Source: JAZTZP01 sp045637525 (GTDB taxonomy: Bacteria; Bacillota; Clostridia; UBA1381). From it: DNA of 64,000 nucleotides. A program made the translations under genes and the position numbers. The DNA lies in the NCBI GenBank assembly GCA_045637525.1, contig JAZTZP010000172.1:1-64000 (forward strand). The letters are read 5' to 3'. Positions 19,101-28,801 of this stretch are shown here, one piece after another. Position 1 is the stretch's first letter. Every line of letters begins with the position of its first letter. Under the pieces are notes generated by a model, which was not told the origin of the DNA, ran no database searches, and saw nothing but the letters and a program-made list of their open reading frames with translations.

Positions 19101-19704
19101 GAATTATCTGTATAAAGCAACATTTACGTTAAATGCTGAATCGTCATATTTATGGGGAACAACCACTCTCGATTTCTTCTTGCGAAATATGACCGGAAAG
19201 CACAATATTCTCATAAAATTTACAGATTATAAATCGGCATGCATAAATAAAGTAAAGGTATCGGAGGTTATTGATGAATATACATATAATACTAATGTAT
19301 TTGCATCAACCGGTACTTTGGTAAAATCGTCGGGAAGGACAGGCAATGGCGGTTATCCGACGCATGATCCGTTTAACTGGTACTGGAATAATACGTATCC
19401 CGGTGCGGTGATTGCTTTTAATGACGTTAAGGTAACAAAAGACTGTGATACGCTTTGTGTTCAGCTTTCTACAAACGGAGATTATAACGGTGAGATTGTA
19501 GAGTTCAGAATCGGAAGCGCAACCGGAAAACTTATAGGCAGCTATAAAGTGGAAGGTCACACATCGTGGTCGGATTATTCTATGAAAAAAGTGCCGCTTA
19601 ATACTAAGCTTAGTGCCGGTACATATGATATATATGTGGTGTTTACCGGTAAAAACGGTACAACGAACTTTTATTATTTCGGATTTACAGATTCAAAAAG
19701 ATAA
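16195..19704 (+). CDS. Secreted right-handed beta-helix protein with copper-amine-oxidase-N-like and CBM domains (copy 1)
   Basis: The start is ATG 16195, overlapping the TAA of the binding-protein gene; an in-frame ATG at 16177 lies inside that gene. The 1169-residue protein has a signal peptide (to about 23, ending CFA), a beta-rich N-domain, and a domain at about 162-281 like the N-terminal domain of copper amine oxidases (VNGGRRYINND, YLPLHSFARTFGY, VPIRYFAE), commonly a wall or surface binding unit. A right-handed beta-helix (about 314-860) opens with the NDGSAEYPFRTIAKAAEVA type motif. Two CBM6-like domains end it. Beta-helix proteins of this opening include GH120-type xylosidases and pectate-lyase-like enzymes; which applies is uncertain. 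The neighbouring gene is a close paralog. Confidence 0.75.
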   Translation: MKRFITGITAFIMTASIAVNCFAYLAGGETFDIDLSTFTSITNGSVNTGAIKFKEGGRAIYSVYIPADTVGAEFTFSEAMSGNITFYIAGKTYNLACSGSSAAVSFDEILRKGEYPITISTDKACRITKVSLLKVDVDVAADATGCVPAFTDFEEAIQTAVILHKNSPVITVNGGRRYINNDNLRETPYIVNNEVYLPLHSFARTFGYYYEQDGETILLSKEDKIFLLRNGVLTKKINEAVPVTIDNIIVSNENGIYVPIRYFAELEGKTVTKKDDFYIVEYPYNTKIILKSANYAALSEFYSGLYLTENTGKTYYVCQTCNARDTNDGSAEYPFRTIAKAAEVAKAGDTVIIRGGTYHEVLAPENDGTASNPITFKAAEGAEVVISATAVLGSPVDYTEDGLLVYKPLADLGDGKNQLFYKKENLTAGRHPNEHTSSRVVPSIAGLSDVWPTQGNIKVSIDDMTVAVSDSELGQEEDYWNGATFVTLSGNGYSLSTAKIEKSVPGKLTLTDRTKTWWFAAKERYTETDFGYITDHINTVDKAGEWAIDNGLIYVKPPTGETRKTIRLEQKVRQLTIDIADRKHIVIEGIDTFGGGIRMNNSEMCMLRDGDYKYISHYTHTMDQRDGFIDDRNIHDTSGAPQRGEMGIYLGGRDNILINNHIAYSAAAGIYSTGLYEYIENNVISDCGYMGSYVSGIYIGTKAWDKPDTPRGGNAIFSNTVKNTGRAAYELSTTEEWYTGSGTTLPAFIPDEVAYNDFTDASICTRDTGTVYVHGAVMGTDRLKSRFHHNLVGNSWSTDGYNCGVYYDNWMSAAECYNNLTFYTDECAVPDKTFFYQTKTGFPTSFATVDNWNNKDAGFVSGGKATLTADDYPLGRKFRSGADKYQTETAPMTECLLDANTGVYMPNEMTYSDGVALCEGKLKPSQSGDWIRIGNADFSNGENNVCITFSGDIYNTGDTIDVIIGESEENYLYKATFTLNAESSYLWGTTTLDFFLRNMTGKHNILIKFTDYKSACINKVKVSEVIDEYTYNTNVFASTGTLVKSSGRTGNGGYPTHDPFNWYWNNTYPGAVIAFNDVKVTKDCDTLCVQLSTNGDYNGEIVEFRIGSATGKLIGSYKVEGHTSWSDYSMKKVPLNTKLSAGTYDIYVVFTGKNGTTNFYYFGFTDSKR

Positions 19705-19725
19705 GAAAGGAGATGCATAAGAAAT

Positions 19726-22700
19726 ATGAAAAAAATAATATCGGGTATTATGGCACTGGTGATGACTTTGCTTGTTTCGGTTAATTGCTTTGCATATCTT
19801 GCCGGTGACAAGTTTATTAACCTTAATTTAGCTGATTGCTCAAAGTACAGCGGTGTGGAAATTAAGTCCGACAGCCTTGTAAGCTTTCAGCCGGGCGGAA
19901 AAGCGGTATATGACTTGTATATACCATTTAATGCTGTGAAGGTTGATTTCTACTACTCCGTAAAAGGAAGCGGAAATTTAACTATGTATATAGATAATAT
20001 AGAATACAAAGTACCGGTTTCGGGAATGTATAACTTCTTCTCGCTCGGTAAGAAGGTAGTGCGAAACGGACAGCATAAGATAACATTTGTATCTGACATA
20101 GCATTTGACCTCAACAAGGTGCAGATATATAAAGAGGATACTGACGTTGCTCCGCAGGCACCGCCCGTGGCGCCGGCGCTTAATGAGTTTGAGAAGGCTG
20201 TTCAGACGGCGATAATTCTTCATGAAAATTCGCCGGTGATAATGGTAAACGGCGGCAGACGTTATGTAAATAATGATAACGTGCGTGAGACTCCTTACAT
20301 TGTAAACGGAGAAGCATATCTTCCGCTTCATTCCTTTGCAAGGGCGTTCGGTTACTATTATGAGCAAACGGAAGATACAGTTCTTCTGTCGAAAGAAGAT
20401 ATAGTTTATGTTCTCAAAAACGGAGTGCTCAAAAAACAGGAGAATTATACCGATTTTGTTGAGATAAATAACATAATAATTCAGAATGAATGGGGAACAT
20501 TCGTTCCTATTCGGTATTTTGCCGAGATAGACGGAAAAACTGTGGCGAAAAAAGACGGATTTTATATAGTTGAATATCTTTCAAATACAAAAGATATTAT
20601 GGAAGCTGATATTTTCGAGGAGCTTCTTGATTTTTACAGCGGACTTTATCTTGAAGAAAATACAGGCAGAACATACTATGTATGTCAGAAATGCAATGCA
20701 AGCGATGATAACGACGGAAGCAAGGAGCATCCTTTCAGAACGATTGCCAAAGCGGCAGAGGTGGCACAGGCTGGCGATACAGTAATAATCGGAGAAGGTG
20801 TATATTATGAAATACTTGCTCCGAAAAACGACGGCACGGCATCTCGTCCTATTACATTTAAAGCGGCAGAGGGAGCAGATGTTGAGCTTTGCGCAACAGC
20901 ACAGCTCGGAGCTCCGATAGAGACAACAGCGGACGGAAAGCTCGTGTATGAAGCGCTTACGGACTTAGGTCATGGAAGAAATCAGATTTTCTATAAGAGA
21001 GAAAATCTTGTAGCCGGACGTCATCCTAATACACACACAGTGGACAGACCGGTACCGGATATAGAAAATCTTTCACCGGTATGGCCTACTCAGGGAAATA
21101 TAAAGGTAACGCTTGAAAACAGTAAAATAGCCGCATCCGATACTGATCTTAATCAGGAAAATGATTATTGGAAGGGCGGAATTTTAGTAGCGCTTACCGG
21201 AAACGGATGGAGCTTGGGAAGTGCCGAAATAGAAAAGAGTGAGCCGGGGAAATTATATCTTACAAACACAACCACAACATGGTGGTTTGCGGCAAAAGAA
21301 GCGTATACCAAAACGGACTTCGGATTTATAACGGATCACATAAACACTGTGGATTTGCCGGGCGAATGGGCTTATCAGGATGGTAAGATTTATATTATTC
21401 CGCCGGAGGGAGAGACTGCCGAAACTTTGAAATTAGAGCAAAAGGTTCGTCAGCTTGCTATTGATATTGCAGACAGAAAGCATATTATAATAGAAGGAAT
21501 TAACACATACGGCGGCGGAATGAGAATGAATACAAGCGAGATGTGTATGCTCCGTGATGGAGAATACAGATATATTTCTCATTATACGCATGGTATGGAT
21601 CAGCGTGAAGGCTTTATTGATAAACGTGATATTTATAATCCCGAGGGTGCGCCGCCAAGAGGTGAAATGGGAATATATGTCGGAGGAAGAGACAATATTA
21701 TAATAAATAATCATATAGCATACTCTGCTGCTGCCGGAATATATGCGACAGGTCTTTATGAATATATAGAAAATAATGTAATATCCGACTGCGGATATAT
21801 GGGAAGCTATGTGGGCGGATTGTTTATCGGAACTGATGGCTGGCAGGAGCGTGACACACCGAGAGGCGGAAACGCTATATTTAAGAACACAGTATATAAT
21901 TCGGGAAGATATGTTTATGGTCTTTCATCGACCGAGAGCTGGTATGTTGGAGGAACTGAATTAAAGCTTCCGGCATTCCTTCCGGATGAGGTTGCATACA
22001 ACGAATTTTATAATGGTTCAATCTGTACGCGTGACGTTGGAACTACATACGTTCACGGTGCAACTATCGGAACAGACCGTTTGAGATCGAAATTTCATAA
22101 TAATGTAGTTTATGATTCATGGTCATTCGACTCGTTTAACTGCGGAGTTTATTATGATAACTGGATGAGCGGTGCGGAGTGCTATGATAATGTAGTGTTC
22201 TATACAGATGAGAGAATTGAGCCGAGATGGGCGTATTACTATCAGTTGAAATCATCATTCCCGGTATCGTTTGCGAATATTGATAACTGGAATAATATGG
22301 ACGCAGGCTTTGTTCCGGAGGGAAAAGAAGCTATTGACAGAAACAGTTATCCGAACGGAAGGAAATTCCAATCGGGAGCTGATGCGATGCAGACTATGAA
22401 AGCGCCGATGATTGAAAGCTTAGAATTTGATGACAGCTGGTACACGCCGTCTGAGATGAAATATTCCGAGGGAGTAAAGCTTGTTGACGGAAGACTTAAG
22501 CCGACAGTCGACGGAGACTGGATTTGTATTGAGAATGTAGATTTCTCAGACGGAAAAAATCAGATAACAATAGAGTTTACAGGCGATATTTATGAAGATA
22601 CGGATGTTGTGGACCTTGTTGTGGGAAGCTCGGTTAACGGCAAGTCTTCGGGAAAGATAAATCTTAAGACTCATTCAGCATATTTCTGGGGAGCAAATAC

Positions 22701-23232
22701 GGCAAGCGGATTTATAGAACCGCCGAACGGTGTTTCAAATGTATGGATCAGATTTTCTGATTACAAATCAGTGCAGATAAAAAAAGTCACAATTGACAAG
22801 GTGTATAATGCATATTCGGAAAATACCAATATATATGCACATACCGGTACGATAGAAAAAGCGGTAAACGGAACTGCGATTGCGGACTATACTGCATTTG
22901 ATGAATTTAATCCGTTCATTAATAATACATGGGATGGTACGGTTATAAGCTATAAAGATGTAGAGCTCAAAGATGACAGCGATACATTAAGCGTTCAGCT
23001 TGCTTCGAAGATGCCATATAATACTTCAATGATGGAGGTGCGTTTAGGCAGCGCCGACGGTGAGGTTATAGCAACATATGATATAACCGTTAAGAAAGAC
23101 TGGACGGACTATACGCTTGATCAGGTGCCGCTTTCGAGGACGCTTGAAAAGGGAATCTATGATATATATGTTACATTTAAGGGCAATGGTTCATGTAACT
23201 TCTATTACTTCGGATTTTCAAAATCACAGTGA
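19726..23232 (+). CDS. Secreted right-handed beta-helix protein (copy 2, paralog of the preceding gene)
   Basis: The 1168-residue protein has the same domain order and nearly the same length as its neighbour: signal peptide (MKKIISGIMALVMTLL...), beta-domain, copper-amine-oxidase-N-like domain, beta-helix, and two CBM6-like domains ending FYYFGFSKSQ. Long runs in the helix core are shared, for example IENNVISDCGYMGSYV and CGVYYDNWMS, while the N-domain, the loops and the C-terminal domains differ more. This is a tandem duplication that has diverged, perhaps to handle a different linkage or substituent. AAAGGAGATG precedes the ATG. The catalytic residues of either copy cannot be named with confidence. 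Confidence 0.78.
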   Translation: MKKIISGIMALVMTLLVSVNCFAYLAGDKFINLNLADCSKYSGVEIKSDSLVSFQPGGKAVYDLYIPFNAVKVDFYYSVKGSGNLTMYIDNIEYKVPVSGMYNFFSLGKKVVRNGQHKITFVSDIAFDLNKVQIYKEDTDVAPQAPPVAPALNEFEKAVQTAIILHENSPVIMVNGGRRYVNNDNVRETPYIVNGEAYLPLHSFARAFGYYYEQTEDTVLLSKEDIVYVLKNGVLKKQENYTDFVEINNIIIQNEWGTFVPIRYFAEIDGKTVAKKDGFYIVEYLSNTKDIMEADIFEELLDFYSGLYLEENTGRTYYVCQKCNASDDNDGSKEHPFRTIAKAAEVAQAGDTVIIGEGVYYEILAPKNDGTASRPITFKAAEGADVELCATAQLGAPIETTADGKLVYEALTDLGHGRNQIFYKRENLVAGRHPNTHTVDRPVPDIENLSPVWPTQGNIKVTLENSKIAASDTDLNQENDYWKGGILVALTGNGWSLGSAEIEKSEPGKLYLTNTTTTWWFAAKEAYTKTDFGFITDHINTVDLPGEWAYQDGKIYIIPPEGETAETLKLEQKVRQLAIDIADRKHIIIEGINTYGGGMRMNTSEMCMLRDGEYRYISHYTHGMDQREGFIDKRDIYNPEGAPPRGEMGIYVGGRDNIIINNHIAYSAAAGIYATGLYEYIENNVISDCGYMGSYVGGLFIGTDGWQERDTPRGGNAIFKNTVYNSGRYVYGLSSTESWYVGGTELKLPAFLPDEVAYNEFYNGSICTRDVGTTYVHGATIGTDRLRSKFHNNVVYDSWSFDSFNCGVYYDNWMSGAECYDNVVFYTDERIEPRWAYYYQLKSSFPVSFANIDNWNNMDAGFVPEGKEAIDRNSYPNGRKFQSGADAMQTMKAPMIESLEFDDSWYTPSEMKYSEGVKLVDGRLKPTVDGDWICIENVDFSDGKNQITIEFTGDIYEDTDVVDLVVGSSVNGKSSGKINLKTHSAYFWGANTASGFIEPPNGVSNVWIRFSDYKSVQIKKVTIDKVYNAYSENTNIYAHTGTIEKAVNGTAIADYTAFDEFNPFINNTWDGTVISYKDVELKDDSDTLSVQLASKMPYNTSMMEVRLGSADGEVIATYDITVKKDWTDYTLDQVPLSRTLEKGIYDIYVTFKGNGSCNFYYFGFSKSQ

Positions 23233-23265
23233 TAAAGATACATTTTGGTAATTGACAGAGGAATA

Positions 23266-23294
23266 TATCCGATTGGGCAAAACCCAATCGGATA
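23266..23294. repeat. Intercistronic 12-bp perfect hairpin
   Basis: TATCCGATTGGG pairs with CCCAATCGGATA around a CAAAA loop. No T-run follows, so it is not a classical terminator; mRNA processing or stabilisation between the beta-helix gene and the SLH gene is more likely. Confidence 0.75.
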
Positions 23295-23315
23295 AGATTG
23301 GAGTGATTTACAAAT

Positions 23316-25736
23316 ATGAAACACAAATTAAAATCATTGATTTTGATAGTTCTCGGATTAGTATTGATGTCCGGAATTTCAGTGTTTGCCGATCATGATC
23401 CGTATACTGCTGAGGTGTATTTTCATAACATGGATTCATACACAGGCAGTCCGACGATAAATCCTGAGGGTGAAAACATCGGAAATACAATGAACGGTAA
23501 TAAATTCATATTCGAAAATGTTGATTTCGGAGAATATTATCCGGCAAATATTGAAATAACGTATGCAATAGGCAGCGCTTACACCAATACGGTAATGGAT
23601 GTTGCAATAGACGATGAAAGCAATGTAATAGGCACATTCACATTTACAAATACAGGTGGCTGGGAAAGCTTTTCAAAAATTTCCGGAGAAGTTTCAGCTT
23701 CAGGGATTACGGGAAAGCATACGGTAATATTTATATGTAAAACAAGCCCGGTCGGAAATTTAAGAAGCTTTAAATTTTCATGGCAGCATGATACTGTAAT
23801 ACCGCCACAGGTGAAGTTACTTGACAGAAGAGGAAATGAAACAACCAATATTGAAATTGCAAGAGAAGTAACTGCAACAGCAAAGGTTGATAAAAACACC
23901 GGAAATAATGAGGCGGCATATGATGCAGTTCTTATTGAGGCAGTTTATGATGCTGATGGTACAATGCTTGATATTCGCTATAATGAAAAGGCTGTTGCAG
24001 ATGCGGCGGTTACTGAATTCAATATAGACTCATTTTCAAAGCCGACAGGTACGGCTTCGGTGGCAGCATTTCTATGGGATGCAGCTTTAAAACCATTAGC
24101 ACCGGCGCATAAGACTTCGGAGTATGAACAGGGAACAGCGTCGGGGGATGAGCTTACAGCTGTTGTAAGCGGAGCAAAAGTAAAAATAAGCGGAAAAAGC
24201 GAAGATGAGCGTGTTACAATTCTTGTAGTGCCGAAGGGAAGCGCTAAGTCGTGGCAGGCTGCTGTTCAGGTTTATGAGCTTTTATGCGTCGATGGCAGTT
24301 ATGAATATACTTTCAAAATGAATGAAAGCCTTGCAACCGGAAATTATACAGTTTATGTAACAGGAGAAAATACAAGCGAAACAGTTAATTATTCATTTAT
24401 GAAAATGAGCGAATTTTATGAGCTTTTAAATATCCTGGCAACTGAGTCGGACGCTTCTTTGGTAGCTGATAAAATGGCTGAAAATGCGGGTATCTTCGGA
24501 ATAAACAATGCGTTTTTTGGCAGTCTTACAGCCACACAGGAAGAAGAAATTAATACAGTAGTAAAGCAGGTATTTTCGGATAATCCTCTTTTTGAGAGTG
24601 ATGACTATACTCCATGGATAGAAGCAATTCAGAATAATATCATACCTGAGTTGTTTGTAAATTATTTAAAACAGGGAGCTGAAAGTTCTGTTGTTCAGTC
24701 TATGATATCGGATTATGCTGAGTTGCTCGGAATTGATGACAGTAATTATAAGAAGCTTTATACTTCTGAAAACAGAGCGAATGTAGCAGCAGCTCTTATA
24801 AAAAATCCGCCGTCGGATGTGAGTCGGATTTCAGAGTCCTTTAAAGCGGCTCTTATAATCGGTACAATAAACAGTGCCGGTGGCTGGGGAAATGTGGATT
24901 CGGTACTTGTAGCATATTCTGATGATCTCGGAATAAGCCTCGGAATTTATAAAAATCTTTCAAATGCCGATAAAGCAAAGGTTTGCGAAACCTTCTTTGA
25001 CAGAAATTTCGTATCAGTTCCGGAAATTCAGGCGCATTTTAATAATGTTATAGAAGATTACAAGTCAAATGTAAGCGTTGGAACGGATTATCCGCTTCTT
25101 AAGCTCACGCCGGGAGAAACCTTAATTACTATGAAGGTATGGCAGGAAAATATAGAGGTAGACGAAGAAGTTGTTGAAAGCTACACGGGATTTGAAGACC
25201 TTGCCGGATTTGAGTGGGCTGCAAACGATATTAATTCACTGGCACAAATTGGTCTTGTAAAAGGAAAGTCAGAGAAGCTTTTTGCTCCGGCAGATACAAT
25301 TACAAGAGAAGAATTTGTGGCGCTTATAATGAGAATTTTCGGATTTTTGGACGGTAATCCTGAAAGCTTAACCTTTGCTGATGCAGACAAAAATGCTTGG
25401 TATGCGGCTGATATTGCCGGTGCGGCAGAATGCGGCGTTGTAAAGGGATTAAGCGAATCGGAGTTCGGAATCGGAAACAACATCACAAGACAGGAAATCG
25501 CGACAGTAATCGTGCGCGCGGTTAATATGGCAGGGAAGTTTATTCTTCCTGAAAAATCAGCAGCTGCTTTTACGGACTCAAGTGCGATTGCGGATTATGC
25601 ATATGATTCAGTTATTGAGCTTGCCTGCGCAGGCGTTATAAACGGAGTCTCGGAGGATAAGTTTGAGCCGCTGGCTGACGCTTCAAGAGCAGAGGCTGTG
25701 GTAATGCTTTCACGCGTGATTTTAAGAATGCAATAA
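23316..25736 (+). CDS. SLH-anchored surface protein with CBM6-like and recurring FLW module
   Basis: The 806-residue protein has a signal peptide (about 1-25) and a CBM6-like domain (31-160) with the GxAYTNTVMDVAIDD and TGGWESF pattern. A copy of the recurring module (161-265, ending AAFLWDAALKPLAP) follows, then an Ig-like domain and a helical region of about 220 residues. Three SLH domains (about 625-806, with ITREEFVALIMRIF, ITRQEIATVIVRA and SRAEAVVMLSRVI) should attach it to the cell wall. The Ig-like plus helical part resembles the same region in the SLH protein at 40309-42009. It is followed after 12 bases by the large unknown protein, an order repeated in the second operon. A surface scaffold or glycan-capture role is inferred; no catalytic motif is visible. 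Confidence 0.82.
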   Translation: MKHKLKSLILIVLGLVLMSGISVFADHDPYTAEVYFHNMDSYTGSPTINPEGENIGNTMNGNKFIFENVDFGEYYPANIEITYAIGSAYTNTVMDVAIDDESNVIGTFTFTNTGGWESFSKISGEVSASGITGKHTVIFICKTSPVGNLRSFKFSWQHDTVIPPQVKLLDRRGNETTNIEIAREVTATAKVDKNTGNNEAAYDAVLIEAVYDADGTMLDIRYNEKAVADAAVTEFNIDSFSKPTGTASVAAFLWDAALKPLAPAHKTSEYEQGTASGDELTAVVSGAKVKISGKSEDERVTILVVPKGSAKSWQAAVQVYELLCVDGSYEYTFKMNESLATGNYTVYVTGENTSETVNYSFMKMSEFYELLNILATESDASLVADKMAENAGIFGINNAFFGSLTATQEEEINTVVKQVFSDNPLFESDDYTPWIEAIQNNIIPELFVNYLKQGAESSVVQSMISDYAELLGIDDSNYKKLYTSENRANVAAALIKNPPSDVSRISESFKAALIIGTINSAGGWGNVDSVLVAYSDDLGISLGIYKNLSNADKAKVCETFFDRNFVSVPEIQAHFNNVIEDYKSNVSVGTDYPLLKLTPGETLITMKVWQENIEVDEEVVESYTGFEDLAGFEWAANDINSLAQIGLVKGKSEKLFAPADTITREEFVALIMRIFGFLDGNPESLTFADADKNAWYAADIAGAAECGVVKGLSESEFGIGNNITRQEIATVIVRAVNMAGKFILPEKSAAAFTDSSAIADYAYDSVIELACAGVINGVSEDKFEPLADASRAEAVVMLSRVILRMQ

Positions 25737-25748
25737 GGAGGAGGGGCT

Positions 25749-28652
25749 ATGAAAAAAATATATTCATTAATACTGGCATTTACAATGCTTTTTGTAAGTC
25801 TTCCGAATGCATTTGCAGAAGAAACGACAGCAGACACCACTGTTTTATCGGCTTTTTCTGAGATACCCGCTCAAAGCGTTTCGGAGCTAAACCGACTGCA
25901 GCTCGATAACGATAATGCAATAGGTGATACTTATGATGGAAGCTGGGCAAGATTTGATAATATTGATTTCGGACTAAACGGAATAAGTGCACTTGAAATT
26001 AATATCGGAGTTCCGGATACCTATGCCGGACGAAAGCTGACATTTCATATTGATGATATAAACAGTACGGCAATTGCTGAGATTACTATTACAAAAACGG
26101 GCGCATGGACAAATTACGTTTGGCAAAGTGCTGAGGTTTATGACAAAGAAATTGCAGGAGTGCATAGTCTTTATCTTAAATATTACGGAACCGGTACAGG
26201 AAATTTAAAGGCAATACGAATGACCGAGCTGGGTGTGGTAAATGAAAACAATGTACCTTCCGATATAGAGGGTACGGGAGCTGAAGAGGCTTTTGAGATT
26301 TTAGAAGCACTCGGAGTAGTTGAGTGGGACGGAGCTTCGGCTTTTGGTGCGGAGGCGACGGTAACGGCAGAGGAATTTGTAAAAACTGCTCTGAAATTAA
26401 AGGCCGGTACGGATTCTGAGGCGGAAACGATTTTAAGAGTTTGTGAGCTTGATGCAGGAGCTGAAATTACAAACGAAAGTGCGAGCCGTGTGCTTACAGT
26501 TTTATTAAAGCGTCAGAATGTTAAAAAAGCTGAAGAAACTTTTTATCATCATCTTACGGCGTTTACCGATATTCGATTCTCGGGAGCTGCATCTGATACA
26601 CTTACAAGGCTTGATATGATTAAAGTTTTGTATGATGCGACTGAAACTGAAATAATGGAGGCAAGAGGCATAGAATATGACGAGGGCGGTGCGTATGTGG
26701 AGTATGCAGCCCGTGAAGACAATACCTTGCTTTCACATTACAGGAATATTTATACCGAAGAGGGAGTAGTTACTATGGATTATCTCACCGGTATAGACAG
26801 TGTGAGCAGTCTTAAAAAGGATCAGATATTAATAGACGGCTATTTGTTTACTCTCGGAGAATGTTCATCTGTTGATTTACTCGGATATAAAGTAAAATTC
26901 TATTATATTCAGAGCGATGACGAAAATGTTTTGCTTTATGTAAAAAAAGTAAAGAAAGCAGATAATATTATAATCGACAGTGATGATATAATAAGTTATT
27001 CAAATCATACGATAACTTATGAGGATGAAAGCGGCTCGGTGAGACGTGAGTCAATTCCAAAATCTGCAAAAATTATATATAACGGACTTGCGGTTCCGGT
27101 GTATGATTCGTCAATGTTTGACATAGAATGCGGAAGTATAGAGATTATTTACAGTGACGGAAAAGATATTGACTGCGTAAAGATTAATTCTTCAAAGAAT
27201 TATCAGGTTGCAAAGTTTTCGGATGATGTGATATATTTTAAGAACACCGATTTTAAGATTGACCTTGAAGCTTCCGGGATGGAATATGATCTTATTGATA
27301 AATACGGAGATCCGGTTGAAACTAAGCTTCTTACAAAAGACACAGTATGCACAGTATCGGAAGCTGTTGATATGAACGGCAGCTTTACATATTACTGCAT
27401 TCGTGTTTCGAGGAAGTCGATAAGCGGAGATATACAGTCTATGGATGGTTCAAAAAGAACTATCGAAATAGGTGGTACTGCTTATGAATGCGGATATTCC
27501 GTAACGGATGAGCTGTATAATTCATTATCAGCCGGAATGACTGTGAAGCTTTGTATAGATGTTTACGGAAAAATAGCATTTATTACAAGCGGTAATTCAA
27601 AAGAAGCAATCGGATATATCGTAAATTGCTATTATGACGATACGGATGAGTCTGTAACTTTCAGAATATTTGACGAAGACGGAGAAATGATTGTTGCAAA
27701 GTGCGGAGAATACATTAATATCAACGGTACAAGATATACCGATCAACAGGCGCTTGACGTTGCAAAGCCCGGCGGTGTTACACGTAATGAGCTTGTGGTA
27801 TTTTATGTAAATGCGCTGAATAAACTTACAAAGCTGAACTTTGCAGAAGAGAACGGTTCAGGCGATGATAACACCGGTCTTTATAAATATCTTGAAGGTT
27901 CAAAGAAATATAAAAAAGATACAGGTTCATTTGGCGGTGTGGCAATTCTTTCAGCTGATTTTAAGCTGTTCAGCGTGCCGGAGAATAAAGCAGCATATGA
28001 AGATTATATGATTTCTGACAGAAATGCAATTTCAAATGATGAAACAATTGCACTTATATGCTATAACAGACTGCAGAATAAGCTTGATACCACATACGGT
28101 GTAAGAGAATATAATCCTGTTTCTTCAGGATATATATCTCCGACACAGGATATATCCTATGTGGCAGATATAAGAAGAGCAATAAACGCCGAGGATGAAG
28201 TAGGATATCAGATTGATTACTACAACGGAGTTGGAAAAACTCTTATGACAAAGTTTGTATCATCAGGTTCAGAAGATGCGGCTAAACAGTTAAAAGTCGG
28301 AGACGGTATCCGTTTTGCGACTAACAGTAATGATGAAATTATAGGACTCACGCGGATGTTCAGCGTTTTAGAAAATGCAATATATTCGGGAAGTCAGATG
28401 TTTAATGCAGAGACTCAGGTTATAAAAGGAACAGTTTATAAGACAGAGAATTATCTCTTGAAGTTTGAAGAGAACGGTGAGATTATAAACTATTCTACAG
28501 CCGCCGTATATATTTATGATTCGGAACGTGATGAGCTGAGTGTAGGCTCAGTCGATGATGTTTTAGATTACATCTCGGCAGGAGCGGATGCACATGAAGC
28601 ATTTGTTTATGCACAGTATTCACGTGTGAGATCTATGGTTTTAATAAAATAG
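25749..28652 (+). CDS. Large secreted protein of unknown family with degenerate SLH region (copy 1)
   Basis: GGAGGAGGGGCT precedes the ATG. The 967-residue protein has a signal peptide (to about 24), a CBM6-like domain (about 34-160), a region of weak SLH character (ALGVVEWDGASAFGAEATVTAEEFVK onward is only partly SLH-like), and about 620 residues not assigned to any family I recognise. That last region is related throughout to the protein at 42072-44747: matching landmarks include LLGYKVKFYYIQ / YLGYDVIFYYSE, a VSGDIQSMDG / VSGKVEAIDE strand, and C-terminal DYISAGAD / DYINSGAAD. It follows an SLH protein directly in both operons. A structural surface-layer or glycan-capture function is plausible, but no enzymatic motif can be named. 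Confidence 0.7.
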   Translation: MKKIYSLILAFTMLFVSLPNAFAEETTADTTVLSAFSEIPAQSVSELNRLQLDNDNAIGDTYDGSWARFDNIDFGLNGISALEINIGVPDTYAGRKLTFHIDDINSTAIAEITITKTGAWTNYVWQSAEVYDKEIAGVHSLYLKYYGTGTGNLKAIRMTELGVVNENNVPSDIEGTGAEEAFEILEALGVVEWDGASAFGAEATVTAEEFVKTALKLKAGTDSEAETILRVCELDAGAEITNESASRVLTVLLKRQNVKKAEETFYHHLTAFTDIRFSGAASDTLTRLDMIKVLYDATETEIMEARGIEYDEGGAYVEYAAREDNTLLSHYRNIYTEEGVVTMDYLTGIDSVSSLKKDQILIDGYLFTLGECSSVDLLGYKVKFYYIQSDDENVLLYVKKVKKADNIIIDSDDIISYSNHTITYEDESGSVRRESIPKSAKIIYNGLAVPVYDSSMFDIECGSIEIIYSDGKDIDCVKINSSKNYQVAKFSDDVIYFKNTDFKIDLEASGMEYDLIDKYGDPVETKLLTKDTVCTVSEAVDMNGSFTYYCIRVSRKSISGDIQSMDGSKRTIEIGGTAYECGYSVTDELYNSLSAGMTVKLCIDVYGKIAFITSGNSKEAIGYIVNCYYDDTDESVTFRIFDEDGEMIVAKCGEYININGTRYTDQQALDVAKPGGVTRNELVVFYVNALNKLTKLNFAEENGSGDDNTGLYKYLEGSKKYKKDTGSFGGVAILSADFKLFSVPENKAAYEDYMISDRNAISNDETIALICYNRLQNKLDTTYGVREYNPVSSGYISPTQDISYVADIRRAINAEDEVGYQIDYYNGVGKTLMTKFVSSGSEDAAKQLKVGDGIRFATNSNDEIIGLTRMFSVLENAIYSGSQMFNAETQVIKGTVYKTENYLLKFEENGEIINYSTAAVYIYDSERDELSVGSVDDVLDYISAGADAHEAFVYAQYSRVRSMVLIK

Positions 28653-28663
28653 GTTTTAATAAT

Positions 28664-28700
28664 AGCTTCCGGTAAGGGTAAAAATCCTTGCCGGGGAGCT
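28664..28700. repeat. Intercistronic hairpin of about 14 bp
   Basis: AGCTTCCGGTAAGG pairs with CCTTGCCGGGGAGCT, with G-U pairs and one bulged base, around a GTAAAAAT loop 11 bases after the stop. No T-run follows. The 100 bases after it are AT-rich and end in the AGGAGG site of the next gene. Confidence 0.65.
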
Positions 28701-28801
28701 GATATTAAATAGGTATGATATTGAGAAGAGGTGGTTTGGAAAAAAGTATGTTTTATATTCGAAAAAAATTTTAAAATAAAAAAACAGGAGGAAAGATTTT
28801 T

